This document shows positions 22,722 to 33,741 of a stretch of 64,000 nt of DNA, piece by piece (the stretch's first letter is position 1; each line of letters opens with the position of its first letter). Origin of the DNA: Lojkania enalia (taxonomy: Eukaryota > Ascomycota > Dothideomycetes > Pleosporales); the NCBI GenBank assembly GCA_010094045.1, contig ML986690.1, forward strand, positions 1-64,000. Reading direction: 5' to 3'. The notes below the pieces were generated by a model. That model saw only the letters and a program-made list of their open reading frames with translations. It did no database searches and was not told the DNA's origin. A program made the translations under genes and the position numbers.

Positions 22722-24666
22722 TTAAAATCCGTCCGGTAATGTTCCCTCGCGAGCAACTTCTCTCCCCGGCCATGCAAGGCCGCTATCTGTAGACGGTGCA
22801 CTCGATATGTTACTAAGTATTATTAAATTGGTTAAGAACTCACTATTTTCGGGTCGTGAACTCTTAGACAGCAAGGCATCTGCAAGCCGTTCATTTGCGT
22901 CATTGATCTTTGACGAGCGATTGGTAGAAGAAGCGCGCTTGGGCAATTCGCTTTGCTCACTCTGGGGAAGTAAGGAATTAGTAGGCTGCTCATTTGCGTC
23001 CTCGGCCTTTGCCGAGCGGTGGGTTGAGGCAGAACGCTTGGGGAGGCAGTACTGCGCTTTGCTTGGCTTTTGGGCTTCATAGCGAAAGGGGTCAAGGAAA
23101 ACTGTAAAGCATTCCTTTTTGGTGTTCTCGTCGAGCTTATCTTTGAATAAATCCTTTTCCGCCTTTATCCATTGCCGAAACATCCAGGTCTCCCATTTCG
23201 TGGCACGGTCCTCCCACAGACCTTTTAAGGGGTCTTTAGAGCCCCAGAAAATGAGCCAGAGGCCGCTAGGTTCCTTGATGGGGACGGTTTCAAAATCTTT
23301 GAGGAGAGGTATTGGTGTTAAACGAGCGGCCATCAGGATTCGGACTGTGAAGTGGATTGTCGGCCAATGGTACTTTGGAGAAGTCGCAGAAGATTTTGAC
23401 ACGTCTGTGATGCTAGCAGAGCCTTCTTCAGTTGTTTGTGTGGAGGCAGAGGTGACATCATCTTTGAGCGTCGAAAATTTTAGGCTTTTCCTCGGTATGA
23501 TTGCTCTATTGAGTGGCGGGGGCGGTATGGTATCGTGGCGCCTTTTGACTAACTCTAAGAATCCTTCTCGTGCTACCGGGTTGGTCATTCCATTAACGCT
23601 GCAGATAGTCTTCATGATAGGTGTCCAATCTTCCGGTCCATGTACATCTCCTAAACAAAAGTCAATTACCGTCAACCCACTTCTGATAGAGATGCCTTAC
23701 CTTTGGTATAGGTGTGACTCTGCCACCCATGTTCATCTTTAGCCCACGGAAGCCAAGATTTCTGCCAATGCAGATATAGCGGAGACATAATGTCTAGCAA
23801 CATGATGTCCTCGAACACTACATTGGTATATTCTTTGAATTGTGCCACCATCCATAGCAATGAGATTGTCGCCAGCCCTGAATCTGGATGGCCCCCTCCG
23901 ACATCTGAATGATCACCGGCAAACCATGTCTGGGTAACATTCGTAGTCGAGCCCCTTTCGGGATGCCATAGGACCGGTGCATACGTGGTCCTAGTTTCAT
24001 GAAGGGATAAAGCCTGGAAAGCATTCTTAAGGGTCTTAGGTACTCTTGTTTCCACGAAAGAAAGATCGTCACTTGTGAAGAGGCCATTCCAGGTACGTAG
24101 AGCTCGTACAGTATCCCATACTGCACAAGAAGTGATTGGGACGCCCTTCTTCAAGTGGGCTTCGTCCCACTTTTGGAAACGAGGTTCCTCCTTGCCATTC
24201 CTCCACAGATCGTACATGATAGAAAGAAATGCTAAGCGAGACTTGTTGAGTATTCCAACATCTTCGATGAAGCACGCAAGAGCTCGCACAGCCAGAGCTC
24301 CCCGGGAGAAACCGATAAGATGTATCTCGTCTCCTGCATTATGATTTAGGCAGATGAAGTAGTACGCATTCTGAATTATACTATGAATATCTGGGTTAAA
24401 AGCGATAAGTAAGTAGCCAGCAAGCATTGATAACAAACGTAGTGAGATGTTGTCTTACTTTTGCCCGTCGCGCCATCCTTTAGTTTCCCATCATACATCC
24501 CTACCCCCTCATGATAATACACGATTTGCCGGATGCCATCGCTCCCAAAGTCCTTTAAGCATCGCCCAAATCTTGCTACATTGGAGATCATATCGTGTTG
24601 GCCTCTGACGGCATCGTTACCCGTACCATCACAGCATACGAACAGGCGCTTACTTGTCGGGGCCAT
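22722..24666 (-). CDS. DUF2235 alpha/beta-hydrolase (Tle1-like) protein, 608 aa
   Basis: Exons 24459-24666, 23701-24390 and 22722-23650; introns of 68 and 50 bp with GTAAG donors; 609 codons including stop. The N-terminus R-L-F-V-C-C-D-G-T-G-N-D is the DUF2235 opening. The nucleophile elbow G-F-S-R-G-A is at residues 96-101 (Ser98), preceded by A-Y-Y-F-I-C and G-D-E-I-H-L-I. F-A-G-D-H-S-D-V-G-G-G (about 226-236) supplies the likely catalytic Asp and a conserved glycine run. This domain is shared with bacterial type VI phospholipase effectors of the Tle1 family and is common in fungi, where substrates are mostly unknown. The C-terminal third is Ser/Lys-rich with a duplicated unit (LPKR.S.T.RS.K..DANE). 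No signal peptide, so probably cytosolic. ATG 24666 starts the domain directly; there is no in-frame support for a longer start. Confidence 0.88.
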
Positions 24667-26456
24667 GGCTATAAGCGGAGCTCTCACGGTTCTAGCCGGT
24701 CTTAGTTGGAAGCGAGAAGAGTGAAAATAAAATCCAACGAAGGGACAAGGCTGAGGCAATAACCTCAACCAAGAATGATTTAGATGGCTACGACTAATTA
24801 AGGAATGCTGCTGGTGGCCTTAGCTATAAGTATCTGGGGATTTTATTGGCTATAACATATGCAAGCGCTGATGTAAGTAGATAGCAGTGCGGCGACATCT
24901 GTTGGCCACAGAAGCGAACTTCAGGCTTTCTGACCCCTCATCCAGCTCTCAATTTTTCCGACGTCAAATCAACTTGTTTCCAATATCCATTATGAGCTGT
25001 TACATACGTTCTCTGGTCATACCTGTTCTTTTTACAGTCAAGTGCTAACCACAATCCTCCAGGAATGCAAATTGCTCTGCGGTTAAGCCGTAGTGGCGGG
25101 CCCAAAGCATATATAACTAGTACGAACGCTCTCGACATAAAGGGCCGTTTTATATTACACTTATTAGCCTCCTTAGCTCTAATTTCGATCGAATTTATGT
25201 ATTATCTCTTCCGTCGACCTAACTATCGGCCTAGCTAGAGAGTTTAAAATATTCTCGTTTAATTTTCATAATACAAAGAGGTTGCATAGACTAATCGACT
25301 AGCTATATGTTGTGACTGACTAGACCCGATCAAAACAAGAGCTGGAGGGAACCAATCAGGAAAATATTGGGGCGGCAACCACGGCGGGTTCATTGCTTGG
25401 ATGGATAAAGAGGGCTAGCACGGCCTGATTACGTGAACTGGGTCTGTTGGGTCTACCGGAGACTAGACCAACTGAACAGATCGGTGCAGGCTTCTAAGAG
25501 GAGGATTCTTCTATATAAGTCTGATAGATTTCTTAGTAGTTATGTCTTCCGGAGTTATTACTAAGTTATTATCTACCGGTTAGATTGATTAATTTAGCTC
25601 CAATAAGCGCTGTATTCCCTTCCTATTACTAAAGCGTAATTAATCGCACCTGCCTCCGTATCCTAGCCGGAGTGACATCCTCCCAGGTCGATAACCGAAC
25701 CATGTGGTACGTCACAAGGTTTCCATTGGCGTTCGGCAAGAGCGAGTGTGAATAGATGTGGCATGGCTATTAACACTATACTACTGGACACTAATATATG
25801 TGGAGAGCGATGGTATCTAGGAATAATGATTTTAAGTATGTCCCTCTCGGCTTAGGTTAGCGTTGAAACAGCAACTGTGAAGATATGTTAAGCAAAGCAT
25901 AGGGTGGAGTCGAGTCGAGTCGACTCGGCGAGGGTTCCTCGTGACTATTCTTTTCTGATAATTAGGGGACAGAGTTGATATAATCGAAGAATCAAAGGAG
26001 CCGTTTTCATCTTTTAACTGGTCAGCTACCTTACCAAATGCTCCATTTTCTACACGTTGAAGATCACGACCAAACTAGCTTAGTGTGGAGTACATGGGGC
26101 TGTTTCAACCAACTCAACACTCCTCCATCCCAACTCCTTAGCTTCACGCTTACTGGAAACAAAAGTTTAGCCATTACGATCCCGACAAAAATATCCATCA
26201 TAATATCTATACCGTCTTATTGCTATTCTCATCTAATGCGTGTCTTCATGTCTCATTCTTCCCTAGTCCTTTATTCCCCCCCCCTTCATGTCACTAAAAA
26301 CGCTTTATTACTAGTACCGTATCTAACCATACACGATCACAACCCCACGCTCGCACCTCCTTTTCCCTACACCCCAACCACCACCAAATCCCAATAAGAC
26401 TATTGTATCCGAACCAAATACCCATCGCACCCCCCTCCATCACCCCCAATCCTGCC

Positions 26457-26487
<31 letters not shown>

Positions 26488-26989
26488 ACTAAGCACCCAT
26501 CCAACACTCCACAAATCCTACCCACAACAATTCTCCGACGAACAAACACAACCTCTAGCGACAATATGTATAGGGGAACCTCACAAACATTCAAAACTAA
26601 CCAGACACAAAATCAAAATTCCTACAGCACAGAAAGTATCAATTTCCCCATTCCATTAAAACCAGACATCACTCAATGTACACAAACTCATCATCCCTGC
26701 CAAAAAAAAAAAAAAGCAGTAAAACCTCAAGGGTATGCCATAGCCATCTCCATAAACCAAATCAGTCCTTCATTCCTATCTCTCTCTCTCTCTATAGCCC
26801 CCAAATTACACAGTGCTCTTTTTATTCATTCATTCAAGAACAAAATCCGACTTCTTCCATATGCGGATACATAGATAGATGTCTTTCTTAGTTAGGATAA
26901 GCTCTCCGGGTCGCGTCGTCTACTACTCAAAACGACACCCACCATCCATCCATCCATCCATTCATTCATCCATCCATCTATGCACTCAT
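24667..26989. other. AT-rich intergenic island with simple repeats
   Basis: About 2.3 kb without a supported gene. A minus-strand frame at 24938-25138 (GGLWLALDCKKNRYDQRTY) looks slightly protein-like but isolated. Homopolymers include 27 A at 26457-26483 and 14 A at 26702-26715. A CT-dinucleotide run lies near 26780 and a CCAT/TTCA tetranucleotide run at 26943-26978, the last within the 3' UTR of the MAPK gene. Confidence 0.55.
26943..26978. repeat. Tetranucleotide microsatellite (CCAT)n
   Basis: Roughly nine units of CATC/ATTC just beyond the stop codon (26990) of the MAPK, so it is probably in its 3' UTR. Confidence 0.75.
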
Positions 26990-28697
<1,708 letters not shown>

Positions 28698-29504
28698 GGC
28701 TGGGGGTTGCCCTCGTGCTCCGGCGATGGGCTGAGGCGGGGTGCGGCTGTGCGGGGCTGTGGCACTCGCGAGGAATTGAACAACTGTCGAGCTTGCCTCG
28801 TTGCCTGTCTCAACGGCTGTCTACAGCGTGGTTTGAGGGGCTGCGGTGGTTGTTGCGGTTGTGATTGCGATGGAGACTAGGAAACTGTCGGTCAGGTACG
28901 GGGCGGGGGCAGGCGGCGCCCGTCAGAGTTATAGGGCTGTCTACGCGCCCGTGGGCTGGGCTGAGTGAGGGATGACTGCCTGCTGGGTGATGGAGCGGCG
29001 GCCAACACGGCGAAGCAGGGGCGGCTATCGGGGGGCGGGATGTGAGACCAGTCGGCCTTCGAGTAAGAAACACGGCGCAAACAGCGACGATCACGAAATG
29101 ATGGTGCACGACATTGACACAAATTTGCGTCAAAAATGAGGGGTGGAGGGATAGTCTGTCTGCCTGGCCAGGCTTGGTGGGGTTGTTGTGCGGCGTTCTC
29201 AGGGTTGGTGACCCGCTAGACCCCTTTAGGGCCACCTATACACTCTAGGGCTCCCTCCTCAGCTGCTCGCGCGAAAGCATTTGGCCTCACAGACCGCCCC
29301 AGAGCGGTGTGCGCACCAAGCCATGACGGCGCTCGACATTTTATTTCCGTTTTCGTTGCTACGCCCGCCGTGCGATGATCGACTAGAAGTATCAAGATGA
29401 ATTTCCATTATCATGAGACGGCCTGTTGCCAGCCATCCCCAAGCGATGCTATGCTAGTGGAGAGCTACGTGACAGAGGAGACGCGTCGAGGAACAAGGAA
29501 CTGT

Positions 29505-29600
<96 letters not shown>

Positions 29601-29838
29601 CTCATCTGCCGGTGAACCAACCCAACCCAATGTCCACTGTACATATGCTGTTGCTCATCTAAAATCTCATGGTCCGCCCAATCAGATGCAAAAGCTGAGG
29701 TATCATTTCCTAGTCAAAAACGCCAATTCAGTTGTGTCGACACGCCGTAAGACCAACAGGTTGCCCGCCCAAAAATGAACCCAATGATGCGCTGGTTGTA
29801 AAAGCTAATGACGGTTAAAAAAAAAAAAACTTTTTTCT
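28698..29838. other. GC-rich leader/promoter of the MAPK and 3' flank of the next gene
   Basis: 28698 to about 29300 is GC-rich and lies upstream of the MAPK ATG; open frames there are on both strands and unconvincing. A long trinucleotide repeat follows (29505-29599). The end is AT-rich with an A run at 29818-29830 close to the stop of the protease-like gene. Confidence 0.5.
29505..29599. repeat. (GTA)n trinucleotide microsatellite, about 31 units
   Basis: Uninterrupted GTA/AGT repeats over 95 bases, about 0.8 kb upstream of the MAPK start. The length makes it a likely polymorphic locus. Open frames reading poly-Val or poly-Ser through it are artefacts. Confidence 0.95.
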
Positions 29839-32078
29839 TCATGGTACCTCGTAAGAAAAACGCCGCCGTGATGTGCCGTCAGTAGATCCTTCTAAAGGAG
29901 AGATGGGGGAAAGGAGCGTGTCGTCGGCCTCTAGCTGCCGGCCGTCTACCGGAACGCGCGGAGGTTGAAAGAAGGTGTCATTAGCTTCTAGGAACGCTCC
30001 ATCTCTCGGAGTACGCGGGGTCGTTGGAGACACGTTTGGAATTCTCCTGTTGTTCACCATCATTACCTCCGTCGGCGAAATCGGGGCTAGTCTCCTTGGC
30101 GGCGGCTGCTCTAACACGGGTGATTCCGCCGGAGATGTAGTCGGATCCACGCCGTTGTATATTCTTTCTCGGACCATCATGGACTCTTTCTCCGAGAGTT
30201 GGCGTCCATCGGCTTCTTGTCGCATCGGGATGTCCCCGGGCATTTCGAAGATCTGCCGCTCTGTATTCTCCACTTCAGCCACGGGCCTGGGCATCCCTTG
30301 AGTACTGGGCGACGCAAGATCTCCATCCTTCACATCTGTGCTCATCTCGCCTCTGCCGCATGATTCTGCCGGTAATTCTGCTTTGGGAAATACATTTGTT
30401 CCCGTGCCTTCTTCTGCATCATGAACTGGTGATAGTGGCGGCTCCTCGCGCTTTTCTGCTGACGCCGCCTTGGCGGTCGCTGCTTCTTTCGCCGCATAGG
30501 CAGCTTTTACGTCAGCCAGGTGCCGCTTATGTTTTTTGCGCCAGAACCACCATAGGATTCCAAACACGACCATGGCAACAGTGAATCCACCTCCGAGAGC
30601 GATACCAATGATAGCTCCAGTCGAGATGCGTTTCGATCCAGCAGAGCTAGAAGGTGCATCATCGATGAGGGATGGAGACAAAATAGGTACAATATTTGGT
30701 GATTGCCCAAACACCCACGAGCATTGGGATATTGAAAAATTCTGCCGCTCCCAGTCCACGGTCAAATAAGCTTCTTGAAGGAAAGTTCGGCCAAGCACGA
30801 ACTGACCCTCACTTTGTGCTCGCCGGATCGGGAAGTAAGATGATGATTGCTCGAGTCCTCGGTAAGGTGGCTTGGCAGTCTGATCGAACGCAGCATACGG
30901 CAGCACGATGTCGACGGTGGAGTTTGCAGAGAACTTTCGACCCAGACTAAACGTAACGCTCGCATTCTCCGCCAACAAAGTCTCGTGTAAAAGGTCGTCA
31001 ACAAGGTAGAGGCCGGTGCCATTGTCGTACTTGAGACCGAATGCCTCCTCGAAAGCCTCGCAGACTTCAATAGGCAGCCACAATTCGGCGATAGTAGAGT
31101 CGATGTACATGGTGAACGAGTCGCGGTTCTTCAGAAGATCATAATGGGACTTCGTAGCACTATTGGCTTGGATGCCAACAACCCCCACCACAATGTCCCT
31201 CTCATTATCGGGCGCAAATTCGAATGTTAGGTCGTTTGGGATGAACCGCGAAGCATCATAGCCGCCGAGGGTCAGACTCCCCAGCACGCTCGTGAAATCT
31301 GTACTATGTTAGCTGGCTGGTTCGCCAGAAGGAGAAGAAATAGAAGAAAAGGACGGCAAAACGTACGATACTGGGCGCCAGCAGTGTAGCCAAAGGCCAC
31401 GCTTGGGATATGCTTTTGCCGGAAGAGGTAGGAGATGTAGCTTGGCGACGGATCAGTGAAGGCAGAGAAGTTGGTAGACTTTGAATTGACGCCGAAGTGC
31501 CCAAGCCAGAAATTCGGGGTGATGAGCGTGCCCACGGTGGTGTTCTTGAGAGTCGGACCTTCCTCGCCTGGCTGTCCGAAGCCGACTGTGTCGTAACCAT
31601 ACTGGCCATTGCCCACCAAACCCAAATTCTTTTCTGTCCACAGCTTGTAGAAGCCAATCTCGTCCCACGTTGTGGACTCGGTGAGATTGAAGGTCCAGCC
31701 GCGACTGTCGCGACAGTCATTGTCCACCACCTCAACCGTCTGGTTCGTCTCCGGGTCGGTCTGGTTGACCAGACAGGCGGTTGCGTGAATGGCCCACGTC
31801 TGCTGGCTTGCTGTAGAAATAAAGACTCGAGCAAACTGGGAGGGCTCTCCGATGCGCAGGGCGAACGAGTTCCAACTGCCGTCGATGCCATCCCAGTTCT
31901 GGGTGGGCGCTACGGAGACGGGCGACGGAATGGACGCGTTGTCGGGGTCGCGGGCTTCGAGGACGACGGCGAGACAGGGCAGGAGGAGGGTCGAGGCGAT
32001 CCAGAGTAGGTAGAGGCCGAGCAAGGTGCTCGCCCGATCACCTCGAGAGCGGAGCATGGCCAGTTGCGAAAAGACCAT
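29839..32078 (-). CDS. Membrane-anchored aspartic-protease-like protein (A1 fold), 723 aa
   Basis: Exons 31367-32078 and 29839-31298; the 68-bp intron has GTACGT and ACAG; 724 codons. The ATG at 32078 follows GCC; the Met at 32057 is an alternative start. A hydrophobic segment (LLGLYLLWIASTLLLPCLA) acts as signal peptide or anchor. The luminal part follows the pepsin family: W-N-S-F-A-L-R-I-G-E-P, many N-x-T/S sites, and a second lobe with Y-I-D-S-T-I-A-E-L-W-L-P at the position of the second Asp. At the first Asp site the sequence reads F-I-S-T-A-S-Q-Q-T-W instead of D-T-G, so that catalytic Asp appears lost. After a Ser-rich stalk a single transmembrane helix (GAIIGIALGGGFTVAMVVFG) is followed by W-R-K-K-H-K-R and a cytoplasmic tail of about 220 residues. 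It may sense rather than cleave; that is inference. Confidence 0.82.
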
Positions 32079-33741
32079 GGCAAGGCGAAAGGCGACCACG
32101 GGCAGCGCACGTCATCACAGGTCACAGCGGCGTGCGAGAGAGCGCCCGGTTGACATTGTCACTGGCACGCAGGCCGTTCAGAAGAGCGAGCGAGGAAAAG
32201 GTGAGGCCACGCCGAAGCGTGAGGAGTTGGGATAGATTGCTAGCCAAGCCTTTAATTGCACTAGACGCTTGCGTCCGCTGTAACGACGAACGGCAATCGA
32301 TAGGGCCGGGGAAGTGTGCAATGCGATTCGCCGCAGAGCCACAGTTGGACTAGATGGCGCGGATAGGCTGGAGCTTGGGTCTAGTCTCTCACGAGACTTG
32401 AGCTGCGGGAACATATCGTCGCCTCTCGACTTTACTCTTTGCTCGCGAAGGCCCAGCAGCAGCGCAACGGGAGCGGTTCCACAGACGGCGGACGGAGGGT
32501 GACAGCAAGAGGTAGAAGTGGAGAGCCCAGGCCAGGCTAGGGGAGAAGGGTAGAAGGTGCCGGCCACAAGCAGGCGGAGGCGCTTCGTGCTGTGCTTCCA
32601 AGGTTCGTGCCAGGTGCTCCCTTTCAGCCGGCTGAGCGAGGCCTTTTTTTCCCGCCATATATATGATGCTTATGAGAGAGGGCTGAGGCTGGACGGGTTG
32701 CCCGCACCCGCACACGCACACACATGCGCAGGCTGTTCTGTTTCATCCAGAAAGGGTCTGCTCGGCGCTCCACTGGACTGCGGAGGGGACGCCGCCGTGG
32801 GCGCCGGCAGCATGGCCCTCAGAGCTCGGCTGGCGCTGGATGCAGAGCGTGCTCGCGCTGTGTATGGCGGTGCCTGTATCGCCCAGGCTGGCAGGCCGGG
32901 TGGTGACGCCGCCGGGAGGATTGCGTCGGTCGCCCTTCCCGCGCAGAGGCTGGAGGGCTTGGCGCTGCTGGCTTGGTGGCCGTCCTTTATCCCCTCGCGG
33001 CTCGTTAGAATTGGCCCGTTTGAGCAAGGTACGTCGCTCCAAGGCCGTCCGGAGCCCCAAGGATCGGCGGGCGATGGGGGGACTCGATCGCGCTCAACCC
33101 GTGCCGCCGGCGTCGACGACCTGCCTGCGCTGCGCGAACCTGCAGCCTCCACAACGTGGCGTGCTGGTCGGCTTGAGTCTGCGGCGGAGGAGCTCGTCGT
33201 CGCAACAATCAAGTCTCAAATTCGGGCAGCCGTTCCCATTGAACGCGCCAGACAGCAGTCGAAGGCCCCTGTCCGCCCTGCCCGCCCTGCCCGCTATGCG
33301 CCTCTCCCCCCGGCTCTCTCCCCACGGCGGCCAGCAGTCTGCCAGAGGGGGAAATGCGGTGGCGCCATGTGCCGGCATGAGCAAGCGTGGGCTGGGTTCT
33401 GGGCTTGCTGGATAAACAAGGCCAATTTCAATGCATCGACTCCCCAGCACCCGCACTCTCGCTCTCGCTGCCCTCGCTGCGCTGTTGGTGGGCGCGCGAC
33501 GGGTTGGCGCACTCTTCTCCCCCGTCGCCGACCACCACGCCCAGTTAGGATACCAGCAGTGCACCTGGTCTCCGGCCCTGCTGCCAGCTTTTCCCGTCTA
33601 AATTGCCTGCCCAGCCCCTTTCGCGCTCCCCGCATGCATATTCTTTCAGTCGCTGGGACCCGAACGACGATACCAATACATTGTCGTTGCTGACGCTCGT
33701 TCTGATGCCTAAAGCACCTACGCGATACGCTGCAGAGAGGC
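32079..33741. other. GC-rich divergent promoter region without a supported gene
   Basis: Separates two divergently read surface-protein genes. Long frames exist on both strands (for example 32557-33693 plus, 33294-34193 minus) because GC richness makes stops rare. The plus frame begins with GTG, the frames overlap each other, and their Arg/Ala/Pro-rich products have no domains. I treat them as chance. Confidence 0.5.

Noticed and set aside
28810..29235. 141-codon minus-strand frame upstream of the MAPK
   Set aside because: GC-rich leader DNA; the frame is out of register with the kinase start and has no motif.
29397..29662. Poly-Val or poly-Ser proteins
   Set aside because: They are translations of the (GTA)n microsatellite.
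32557..33693. 378-codon plus-strand frame as a gene
   Set aside because: It starts with GTG, overlaps equally long frames on the other strand in GC-rich DNA, and its Arg/Ala/Pro-rich product has no domain.
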